This document shows positions 54,831-64,000 of a DNA stretch of 64,000 bases, piece after piece. This DNA comes from Gymnopus androsaceus JB14 (Eukaryota; Basidiomycota; Agaricomycetes; Agaricales; Omphalotaceae), in the NCBI GenBank assembly GCA_009733575.1, contig ML769432.1, forward strand, positions 186,001 to 250,000, written 5' to 3'. Positions within the stretch are counted from its first letter, which is position 1, and each line of letters starts with the position of its first letter. Position numbers and translations under genes: made by a program. Under the pieces are notes generated by a model. That model was not told the origin of the DNA. It made no database searches and saw only the letters and a list, made by a program, of their open reading frames with translations.

Positions 54831-54906
54831 CTCCGACCAGGCTCACAGTTGATTCCCTCTCTATTTCCTCTGCATTCCGTCCTTGATCATCTGTGCAGTC
54901 CACGAG

Positions 54907-57024
54907 ATGAGTAATATGAACAGCAAACTCATACTGGCTGGTATCGTCGTGATTTCCGCACTTGTTGTTTACCGCTTCCAACATCGATCTGGACGTCGAG
55001 GAAAGCTTCCGCCTGGACCTAGACCAGTCATCTTGAGCAATCCCGCCCCACCGCCGGATGTCCTTCCGTGGAAACTGTTTGCTCAACTGCGTACGGTTTT
55101 CGGTTAGTCTTATAGTTGCTAGTATTGAGTGGGATTCTGAATCTAACGGAAACGTCAGGTGATATCGCATACATCGATGGTTTCGGAGCTCACTTGCTCA
55201 TTCTCAATTCTGCGAAAGCCGCTCAAGAGCTTCTAGTTAAACGTAGCGCAATCTACTCTTCTAGACCGAATAGGTTGATGGTTTTGGATGTGTAAGTAAA
55301 CCTAAGTAAACTCAGTTACCGTTACGCTGACGAAACTGTAACAATTTTCCTAGGATGGGGTGGAATTGCATGTTTTCCGAGATGATGTATGGAGCAAAGT
55401 GGAGGTCCTATAGATCTTTGTTTGAAAAACATTACAATCCCCGCGCCATTACCCATTATGAACCCATCCAACTAGGCGAAGCACGTTCATTACTCCGAAA
55501 CCTTCTTGCAAGTCCAGAAAACTTTGCGCAACATATTCAAAGGTGAAAAGTCGCCACTTGGAATGTTGGTAATGAAAATTCATTTTACTTAATTTCAGGA
55601 GCGCTACTGCATTGATTATGATGGTTAGCTACGGCCACCAGATTGCAGAGTCAACCGATCCCTATGTCACCCTTTCCGAGCGAGCTATGGGCGCCATCGT
55701 TAAAGCGGCAGTACCTGGCACGTATTGGATTGATTGGTTACCTTGGCGTAAGTGACTGTCGATGAAAACTCAAGTAGAGATTATTAATCAAACACTGCTT
55801 CAAAGTAAACTACGTCCCGGTATGGTTCCCTGCACCTTTTCGCAAAGTGGGGAATGCATGCCGCGCTGCAACTATTGCTATGATTGAGGAGCCATTCAAG
55901 ATGGTTGAGAGACGAATGGTAAGGCTCGTTTTCACTTGCTAGATTTTTTTTGACTCTTAATACTCCTTCATAGCGCTCTGGAAACAATGTATCGTGTATT
56001 GTCAGCCGAGAACTTGAAGAGATGTTAGACTCTGTTCGCGACGGAGAAAAAATGACGATGTTAAAAAATGTAACGGCTATAGGTTATGCTGGTGAGCTGC
56101 ACTTCAGCCGTTTGAATTTAACATCCGTTCTGATTTGTTCTGATTCGCATGTCTAGCTGGCGGAGAAACGGTACGTGCTTACTACGCACTTACTGCGCTT
56201 TCCATTATTTATTCCGATCCTAGACTGTTTCTGGTCTGCATACATTCTTGCTTGCAATGACCCTTTATCCAGAGGCGCAACTGAAGGCTCAAAAAGAACT
56301 CGACCGTGTACTTGGGTCTCAAGGCCGTCTTCCCCAATTTTCTGACCGTAACCAACTGCCTTACATCGACCATATTGTTTGGGAGGTAATGCGATGGAAT
56401 CCTGTGGTGCCTTTGGGTTTGCCACACGCGACCACGGAAGATGATATATATGAAGGTTATTGGATTCCGAAAGGTACCACTGTGATTCCGAATCTTTGGT
56501 GTGTCTTTACGAAAATTATTTACTACTATAAGGTTAATACTCATTCCAAGTTGCAGGGCAATTTGCCATGACGAGGATACATATCCCGAACCTTTCGAGT
56601 TCAAGCCTGAACGATTTGAGGGTCCGAACGAAGCGGGGATTAATGAGCTTCCGATGGCAACCTTTGGATTTGGACGTCGGTAAGTTGCTATAACCAAGCT
56701 GAACACGATACTTACTAACCAATACACACGCATCAGGATTTGTCCTGGAAGATGGCTAGCATTAGATACCCTGTGGATAACGGTAGCATCTGTTTTGGCC
56801 GTGTACAATATTTCAAAAGCTCTCGATGATGCTGGAAACATCATAGAACCCAATCCTGAGGACTATACGTTGGGTCTTTCTAGGTGTGAAATTAACGCTC
56901 CAATTACTATAATGTGCTCAATCTTTTGAATTTTTGTAGCCGCCCCAAGCCATTTGCTTGTTCAATCAAACCTCGTTCAGCATCAGCTTTGGCACTAATC
57001 CAAGAATCACAAGGGGAAATGTGA
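54907..57024 (+). CDS. Cytochrome P450 monooxygenase, ER-anchored
   Basis: Many short exons. N-terminal membrane anchor MSNMNSKLILAGIVVISALVVYRF, then the proline hinge KLPPGPRP. Further blocks: KWRSYRSLFEKHYNPRAI (helix C), I-helix AGGETTVS (split by introns near 56150-56225), ExxR in WEVMRWNP (E-V-M-R), GYWIPKGTTVIPN, EPFEFKPERFEG and the heme loop FGFGRR-ICPGRWLA (split by an intron at about 56683-56736). All core motifs are complete, and the length of about 500 residues is normal. It resembles basidiomycete P450s often annotated as O-methylsterigmatocystin oxidoreductase-like, but the substrate cannot be inferred. No biosynthetic backbone enzyme lies nearby. A broken fragment of a related gene lies at 59953-60045. 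Confidence 0.9.
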
Positions 57025-57242
57025 ATCAGAGCATCCATCGATTCCAAAGCATACTAGTAAGTCACTAGGATCCTGACTACGATGTACTCATCAAACTTAC
57101 AATGAATAGCACTTGTTTCGATCGAGTTACCGTGACTTCAGGGCATTTATTTCGAGGCATCGGACGTTCTATAACATCGCGAGGTAAGTATCGATTTGCT
57201 TCACGCGTCTCACGAGCGTCAAAAATAAAGAAGAGTCGTTCT

Positions 57243-57935
57243 CTACAGTAACAACCGGTATTGAATGAAGTCCATTATCATCCCTCCCGCTTGGAAGTCA
57301 CTCTTTGTAGTGGAGTGATGGACCCAACCTAACCTATTGTACATCTCCCGAGCGACAGGCTGAAAGCTGGTCGTTTCCAGTTGTAAAAGGGGGACTCTTT
57401 TCTCTTTGGCGTAAGATATCACTGTCCGCATCAGCATCGTTCCTATTCCGCGTTTTCGATATGCTGGTAGGACGAAAAGACGTCTGAGTTCACCAATCTT
57501 AAGTCCACCAATCTTTGATGAACAGTCTGCGATATTATCACTCGGCATCAGTTTATCTGCACTGCGTTGCACTGAGTAGACGAAGGAAAATGACTTACCG
57601 AGAGCTACACATCCCACAACTTCATAACCACTCTCCGACGTCGCAGAGGGGACCTCCGCAACCCAGAAACATCTTATTGGATGTTCATTTTTTTGTTGTT
57701 TCCCAAAGGCAGACTCCGTACCTCTTGACACTAAAGAGTCGAGGTGGTAAAAATAATAATGCGCAATGTCGGCCATGTCATCACGGAGGCCATCTTGATA
57801 GTAACCCAAAAATGTCGTTCGGATCCGGTAGTAAACAGACAGCATGAAGCCGCAGGAAATCAGGACAACGATAAGGCCAAGTAGCCGAATGTCTCGCTGA
57901 GAGGAAAATAGGATTACTCCTCCTCCGGAAATCAA
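57243..57935 (-). CDS. GNAT-family N-acetyltransferase with N-terminal membrane segment; start uncertain
   Basis: The open frame has a hydrophobic segment (IRLLGLIVVLISCGFMLSVYY), then DDMADIAHYYF, CFWVAEVP, YEVVGCVALG and the acetyl-CoA loop ELRRLFVLPAYRKRGIGTMLMRT (R-K-R-G-I-G), followed by LLQLETTSFQPVAREMYNRLGW. This is the membrane-tethered NAT8-like layout common in basidiomycetes. No ATG opens the frame: it stays open upstream to about 58120 (SAGHFAITQAFLHWTPIYV) before a stop. The true start is therefore in an upstream exon not recognised, or the gene is 5'-damaged. A GTAAGT after VALG suggests a short intron inside the frame. Confidence 0.7.
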   Translation of the reverse strand: MISGGGVILFSSQRDIRLLGLIVVLISCGFMLSVYYRIRTTFLGYYQDGLRDDMADIAHYYFYHLDSLVSRGTESAFGKQQKNEHPIRCFWVAEVPSATSESGYEVVGCVALGKSFSFVYSVQRSADKLMPSDNIADCSSKIGGLKIGELRRLFVLPAYRKRGIGTMLMRTVISYAKEKRVPLLQLETTSFQPVAREMYNRLGWVHHSTTKSDFQAGGMIMDFIQYRLLL

Positions 57936-59040
57936 TAAAACGTAGGTAACATAAATCGGGGTCCAATGTAAAAAAGCTTGTGTAATGGCAAAGTGTCCCG
58001 CTGAGTCAACTAAGGAGGGGGAGGGAACGTCAGCACTATAGGTGGAGAATAAGTAACAGCGATCATCTTGCCTCCGTTTACTAGGCCAGTGTAGTATACG
58101 TTGAGGACCTGCAGAGCGTCACCGGAACAGAAAGGGCGTACGAGGACAGTATCTTCTGAGCTTAGAGAGTTCTTCTCGATATCCATAATAAAGAGGGATT
58201 TAGAATGCGTTCATATGTCTGTAGGTCTCTGTCCCAGTTATAAGGCACTTATCCCAGTTAGGGTATGTACATACTACGTTTCAGGATAGCCTCCGTAACT
58301 GTGGAGGTGGATCTGAGTACCAAGTATGTATGTACTCCTTTTCTCTCAATTTATTTTTTGCAGACTAAGATATCGTCGCGAGTGTTCGACATTCGTATCC
58401 TAAGCGCCGAGCGTACCTAACTTAGATCGGTGATTATCGGGAAAGGCCACTCAGTATCCCATGAAAGGCAATACTGAGATTCACGAGCTGGCTCTGGCCG
58501 GTAAGACCGCGGCGTGCTACTATGTGAGCGGTACGCTCTTTGTTTCAGGGGATAGCAAAGGTAGCGGTGGCGAGAAGAGCCTGAACGTTGAGGAAACCAG
58601 CAGAAACTCGGAACAATATACTAGGCAGATGGCGTATGAAGCTGGAGATCCAGTGAGAAATTTTATGTAGCTTTCATACCGCGTAGCTCAAGTCATTGAG
58701 TTTTAACTTTCTCGTCTGTGGTAAAACATCCAAAGATCTTGAATATACAATTGTTTGATAGGAGATACTTATCAGGGATTGAGGTAAGTACCTTATCTGC
58801 GCCGAAGACCAAGTTCAACTTGAAAGCCTAATGTGCAAGTAAGTATGAAATCGAGCTCTTTCAACTACTCGCTGTCATGCTGCAGGAAGAGCTAGAATAT
58901 GGTCACTGAAAGGTACTAAATGGTGAATTCATTTGTTTGAGCAGCTGAGTGCTGAGCCCCATGTTTTCTAAGTTTGGGGAAAGCTTGGGGTCTCATCAAT
59001 TTAACGTTGTTGCTCTCCTCCCTCCATTAAGGCACAACAA
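57936..59040. other. Gene-poor stretch
   Basis: Apart from the likely 5' extension of the GNAT frame nothing is recognised. A 69-codon plus frame at 58461-58670 has no family resemblance. Confidence 0.35.
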
Positions 59041-59779
59041 AGCCAACCCCGCGTGGCAGTTCCCACAATCCAAACATAGTAATTTTGAGGCGCTTTTACT
59101 TCCTCAGCTCATATCTTCACTTCCAGTACATGTATTGCTAATTGCTGAACAAATTCTCTTTGGATACATCTCAGAATTATGCCCATTTTTTCTGAAGAAT
59201 TTTGGATTCAATTTTTGGGATGAGTTTGAGTCTGTTTGACTTTTAGTACATGCATATGGTTATCCTGCATGTACTGTACCATACTGAATTGTAGCAACCA
59301 AGGATGGAGCATTACATCTTTCAGTGGTATGGAGCTAGTAATTGGTGGGCTGTTACACATTACCAGACTCATATTAGGTGATCACACACCAGTGCAAAAT
59401 GCAAGCCACTTTGTATGATACATCAGCAAAACCTGTATTTTTGCTGGAGGTCTCTAGAGATCTCTGGAGCTTGACAACTGTCAAAAAAAACTGTCAATTT
59501 TCTCCAGAGATCTCCAGAGGTCTCTGGAATAGGGTACCTTGCTCCAGAGATGTCCCAAATGAATGGGTTTTCTCCAGCGAAAATACAGGTTTTGCTGATG
59601 ACTTGCTGTGGGAATTAAAATGCAAAATACAGGTTTTGCTGATGCCATGTATCCAAAAGGAATTTGTGCAGCAATTAGCAATACATGAGCTGGAAGTGAA
59701 GATATGAGGAAGTAAAAGTGCCTTAAAAATTACCATGTTTGGATTGTGGGAACTGCCACGCAAGGTAACAGGTTGGCAA
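59041..59779. mobile_element. Foldback / MITE-like inverted-repeat element
   Basis: Arms of about 130 bp at 59041-59172 and 59646-59779 are imperfect reverse complements. Shared blocks include GCGTGGCAGTTCCCACAATC, CTTTTACTTCCTCA, CATGTATTGCTAATTGCTG and TTTGGATACAT. The interior has a nested inverted repeat (59422-59447 against 59574-59600, CAGCAAAACCTGTATTTTTG-like) and CTCCAGAGATCTCCAGAG palindromes. No transposase is present. Target-site duplications were not identified. Confidence 0.7.
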
Positions 59780-59952
59780 GTGTCCATCCGAAATCAGCCT
59801 TAACCCAGGAATTTATTCCCCATCTGTAATTAGTACTTGCTAGCGGGCCGGGTAATAGAAGATTTTTTTCTAAGAAAAAACCCCCAAATAATACAAGTAT
59901 TTACTCAAGCTGAATACAATAAGTACATACTTCAAGAATCAGCACCTCCTTC

Positions 59953-60045
59953 TGTTTTGGCCGTGTACAATGTAAGCATCGAAAGCTTGATGATGCTAGG
60001 TAAATGATATGTTCGATCTTTTCGAATTTCTGTAGTCGCGCTCAG
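59953..60045 (+). pseudogene. Cytochrome P450 3' fragment
   Basis: TCTGTTTTGGCCGTGTACAA, CTTGATGATGCT, CGATCTTTTCGAATTTCTGT and AGTCGCGC parallel the penultimate exon and last intron of the P450 at about 56787-56945. The piece is short, and the part between is partly deleted. Confidence 0.65.
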
Positions 60046-60112
60046 TGCAGGACCAGAGGTGGTCTGGAATATTCACACTTGGTATTACAAAAGCGCATTA
60101 AATTAAAAACAT

Positions 60113-60184
60113 ATAGCTTTCGATCAAGTGACCTCGGGGTCATAATACTATGGGCCCCGCGCGCTACCACTGCGCCATGCTGCT
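60113..60184 (-). pseudogene. Initiator tRNA-Met-like sequence, broken in the T arm
   Basis: Minus strand: AGCAGCATGGCGCAGTGGTA (acceptor 5' strand and A-box/D arm), GCGCGCGGGG, then CCCATA with a CAT anticodon. An 8-nt insertion (GTATTATG) sits at the canonical intron position, followed by ACCCCG closing the anticodon stem. GGTC and ATCGAAA follow, but the T stem does not pair and no 3' acceptor strand is present; the sequence becomes AT-rich. It is a truncated tRNA copy or the head of a tRNA-derived SINE, not a working tRNA gene. Confidence 0.65.
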
Positions 60185-60491
60185 CCGAAATGCCAGTTAC
60201 TGTGAGCTATAGTATTCAGTACTGAACGCCGTTTGAGATTAATCCTCCAATACGCGTGTCAACCTGATAGACGGACTGAATGAAAGCTCCACAGATCGCG
60301 GCCAAAGTGAGCCTAGAGAATGAGCCGAGTTGTGGCTGGCTGCCAATGCCATGCCGTGACGACATCGGTCACGGTTAAGGGTTACCGATTACCACAACGT
60401 CGCAAACGCGGAATTATTTTCGGTTGCTTCCAACGACCACAGCAAGAGTCGTCTTTACTTTGGCTCGACATTCCTACCTAGTTAAAACGCG

Positions 60492-63182
60492 ATGTCTCAC
60501 CGGCGCACCTCGAGCGCCTCGCCATGGGCGGTCCAAAATATTCAACGCCGAGTGCAGCAGAGAAGATGGCGTCCTTTTTTGCTTTGGCTGCTCTTAGGAT
60601 CGTTCATCTTTGGTATATTTCGCGCAGGACTTCGCGCGGGCTCTCCTTCTCCCAATCTTTACTCCTCTTCGTCCTCTCCATCCTCCTCCTCGCCTTCCAC
60701 ACTTTCTTTCGCCTCTCACCCAATAACCCTCCTCATGTCCGAAGCCGAATCCAGGTTTCGTGCAAAGGTCGAGAGGCAGTCCCAATCACTCGACGAAGCC
60801 ATGGCAGAATACACAAGGCGCTATGGTATGCCACCACCAAAGGGCTTTGATCGTTGGTGGGAATTTGCGCAGAAATGGGAAGTGGTTATGATAGACGAAT
60901 ACGACGGGATGATGCGCGATTTGCAGCCATTCTACGACATGCGTGGCCATTCCGAACTAGACGACTTTGAGGAACACGCTGTCCTAGAAGACGGAAAAGA
61001 TAAAAATGGCTGGGTTTTAGGCGGAGGCGCTGAACTGCGCAGAAGAATAGCAGAAGTCGCCGGTGTATCTTCAATTGACCTGGTCAGAGTGCGAGACGGA
61101 GTTCCAAGCACGGTCAGTATCAACAAGGATGGATTTGTCGACGACGAAGTCAGTGCACGCGCGAAAGGTTTGAAGAGTATGTTGGGCAAGTTCGTGAAAG
61201 AGCTACCGGACATGGACTTTCCTGTCAATGCAAAAGCCGAGGGGAGAGTAATTGTCCCTTGGGAGAAGAGAGATACCCACATGAATCATACCCATGTTTC
61301 CGGTGAGTTTATTTTTCGCACATAATGCTATTTTACTAACTAACGAATTACCAGATATCTCGGACCCAGCGTACTCTTCCAACGACACCCTCCACCCTCT
61401 TGCCTCGTTCCGACCCGACTGGCGGGGCGAAGGAAACGTATGGGACGCTTGGCGTCGTACTTGCCCGCCCAATTCAACTGCTCGGAAAATGTTCAGCTCC
61501 ATTCGCAGTGCCATGATTGACACGACAACCCTGGCAAAATCCTCAGCGAATGCATTCACCTTTTCACCGACAAATGCGTATTACAATCTGTCATTCTGTG
61601 ACGAGCCATATCTACACTATACGCAGGGTCATTTCTTCAGTGACTGGAGAACGATTGGAGAATTATATCCTGTGATGAGTCCTGCGAGGGCTCGTGGATT
61701 TGGAGATATCAAGGTCGGTCTTGTTTTCGTTTTTAATTCTCTATCTAACGTCTTTCAATACGTAGATTCCCTCGCATTATTACTACGGTTCGACTGACCG
61801 ATACACCTACGGCTGGGACGAAGTCAACCTCGAATTGAAGGAGACTGATCGCGGTGAAGTCCCGTGGGGGGAAGAGGGCGGAGATGATAGGGATTTAGGT
61901 GGGGTTTCGCCTCTTCTCTGTCAAAATTGTAATTGCTGAAACATTTTTTCATTTTCTTCTCCAGCTATCGACTCGTCCTTTGATGGCCACCTTAACACCC
62001 TCCATCCGCCAACGAATAAGAAGACCGGACAACCGGGGAAAATCAATAAGGTGTGTACATCGAACTCAGCCTCATGATACGAGTACATGCGTTGACTCGC
62101 TCTCCTCCTTTCTGCCTTTTTCCATACACGCTCATAGATCTTTTGGCGCGGTGCCACTACTGGTGGCGGGAACGAACCCCCGGGCTTTTCCCCCTTGTAC
62201 CAGCGTCATCGGGCAGTGCGGATGACAGGCTGGGATGTTGCAGGGGACGTAGATATCTGGGTTCCGAGCAGCGAGGATGGGAAAGGCATGTCGATTAATG
62301 CCTGATTTCAGTGCTGTACCGAAACTGACCAACAACCTCCCGCAGAAGCCTCTTCTCGAAGCCAAATCAACGCCAAACCCAACCCTCCACTCTCGCATCA
62401 CCGCCTCCCCCTTTCTGACCTCAACCATGCCATTATGGATGTCGCATTCGTCAAGGCGACCAACCCAGACCAGTACCCTGGAGGGTTGGCAAAATTGATG
62501 GAAGAGCACCGATTCGCTGGCTCAGTTTATCTCGGAGGCCATTGGCAATACAAGTACCTCCTCGACCTTGACGGAATGTCATACTCGGGTCGGTTCATGT
62601 CGTTCCTCGCATCTGATAGTGTTCCGGTGAAGAGCACGGTTTATGAAGAGTTTTTCAGCGAGTGGATTGAACCTTGGTGAGCAGCTGTTTTCTTTGGTTT
62701 CCTTCATTCATACGTTTAACTAACTTCAACTTAGGTTACACTACATCCCTCTTTCTGCGTCCTACGATGAGATCTACAATATCTATGCGTATTTCTCGGG
62801 TATACCGGCTGAGGTGGTAGAGCGTACATATGGTAAGCCCCCTAACCCATCCTTTCGGATCTCCTCTTTCCATTCTCATACCAATTTCATCTCCACAGGG
62901 AATGACTCAACAATCGCTGAGTTCAAGCGTGTACAAGCGATACCCGGTGCTCCTGACGGCGATGCCCGTCTGAGGCGTATAGCCCGTGCAGGGAAGCAAT
63001 GGAAGAGGACAATAGGCAGAACGTTGGATATGGAGGGTAAGTTACCGCCAAGAGTTAATTTATCTCATTTCTGTATCTGACTTATTTCTTGTTTATTCTT
63101 AACAGCCTACGTCTACCGCCTCGCCCTCGAATGGGCACGGTTGTGTTCGGATGATCGGGAGGCGATGAGTATGCGGGTGTAG
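60492..63182 (+). CDS. GT90 (CAP10-type) glycosyltransferase, type II membrane protein
   Basis: N-terminal cytosolic basic stretch MSHRRTSSASPWAVQN, then a transmembrane anchor (FLLWLLLGSFIFGIFRAGL) and a serine-rich stem. The lumenal region has SEAESRFRAKVERQ, PPPKGFDRWWEFA, FRPDWRGEGNVWDAW, IPSHYYYGSTDRY, IFWRGATTGGG, FSPLYQRHRAVRM, DVAFVKA, GLAKLMEEHRFAGSVYLGGHWQYKYLLDLDGMSYSGRF, LASDSVPVKSTVYEEFFSEW and LHYIPLSASYDEIYN. This is the CAP10/GT90 signature with the WRG and DGxxYSGRF blocks. Family members add xylose or glucose in the Golgi; the donor here is unknown. An in-frame TGA at about 62300 falls in a 63-nt candidate intron (GTAGAT donor, TTTCAG acceptor), a multiple of three. It ends SMRV-stop. 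Confidence 0.85.
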
Positions 63183-64000
63183 GTGTTACGCGCGCGGATG
63201 AAGGAACGTCGGATAAGGGCTCGGAGCGCGTTCCCTTTCAAAATTTTCATCCCCGAATTGAAGGAAGTGACGAGGAGAGGCGGGACGACCGCGAACAGCG
63301 ACGGGAACTTGGCTGTCACGAAAGCGAACATCGGCGCAGAGGAGCAGAGTGGGGCAAGTAGACGTGGACATGCAGTCGAAGGAGGGGAGCCCGTGGAGGG
63401 TGGTATTGAACGCTCTCAGAAAGAAGGAAGGAAGGAAGGAAGGAAAGGAAACCAGTGTCACTCTATCTTGATTCGCTGGTTCTGTTTCGCTGCATTGCAT
63501 AACAAAAAAACCTCGGACGAATAACTTAATTGTTACATATCGACTTGCTATCCATTCGGCGCTCGACGCGTATACGTTTTGTGTATTTTCGTTATCAACT
63601 TTTCTACCTGCTTATTTTATATACCTACATACTGATATAGATGATACATACTAGATCATTGGGAGCTTTTGTATTCATACCATATAATTCGATGCTCTCG
63701 TATTTCAAGCTCCCTTTATCGTGTTTGGTGTATTGAACAACTATTAAACTATCGACTTCACTGAGACTTCTCCGTTTCCAGGTTCCGGTTCCTTGGTGCA
63801 TCTACGCGTTCAAAAAGTCGATAAATCTAATTGCTGAAGCTACGCGAGCTTGCAAACGACTGTTACTAGATGTACATACAGGATGACGTCAGTTATCCTT
63901 TAAGGCAACTTTAAATTTAAGGGCCGACACTTGACTGTTGCGCCCATCTCGCTATACGAGAATAATCCTTGGATCTAGGACTCAGCATACGCATACGCGT
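63183..64000. other. Intergenic at window end
   Basis: Holds the GT90 3' region and a GGAA microsatellite (63424-63448). Overlapping open frames at 63183-63524 on both strands are low complexity. No gene is supported. Confidence 0.35.

Noticed and set aside
58461..58670. 69-codon frame in the gene-poor stretch
   Set aside because: No recognisable domain, no splice context and an isolated position.

Overview
The window is nuclear DNA of a filamentous basidiomycete, most likely a mushroom-forming agaricomycete. The reasons are dense short GT-AG introns of about 45-65 nt, class I hydrophobins, secreted GH28 and GH31 enzymes, a microsomal-type P450, a CAP10-type GT90 glycosyltransferase and F-box/LRR-like paralogues. 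No prokaryotic features are present. Exon structures were worked out by eye from splice signals and family motifs, so internal exon limits carry some uncertainty.

Region 1 (0.4-3.1 kb): mitochondrial ribosomal protein uL14m and a hexokinase gene, head to head. Region 2 (3.7-13.7 kb and 20-24.3 kb): a hydrophobin/polygalacturonase neighbourhood remodelled by duplication. One complete GH28 exo-polygalacturonase gene, several broken GH28 copies and five hydrophobin genes occur in a recurring convergent (tail-to-tail) arrangement, with a family of ~240-bp repeats upstream of the hydrophobins. LINE 3' ends and an inverted scrap of the mannose-6-phosphate isomerase (PMI) first exon lie among them. 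Region 3 (13.9-19.1 kb): PMI, a BTB-domain protein, an alpha/beta-hydrolase and RNA polymerase II subunit Rpb9, the last two divergent over a 133-bp promoter. Region 4 (25.3-31 kb): a secreted S10 serine carboxypeptidase, a sixth and different hydrophobin, and ribosomal protein eL27.

Region 5 (31.1-38.0 kb): three tandem F-box paralogues, the second frameshifted, with a stray GH31 exon fragment between copies two and three. Region 6 (38.4-53.7 kb): a large imperfect palindrome. Its arms each hold a GH31 gene facing the 3' end of a Cys-rich nuclear-type protein gene, and its centre holds the unique housekeeping genes CAF-1 p60 (Cac2) and nucleoporin Nup57/Nup54. Region 7 (54.9-63.2 kb): a cytochrome P450, a GNAT acetyltransferase, a gene-poor stretch with a foldback element, a P450 fragment and a broken initiator-tRNA sequence, then a GT90 glycosyltransferase.

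Housekeeping genes (translation, transcription, chromatin assembly, nuclear pore, sugar phosphate metabolism) are thus interleaved with amplified secreted or cell-surface genes. Several conserved genes, mostly in the first 18 kb, carry single-base frame disruptions. These are either real lesions or assembly indels.
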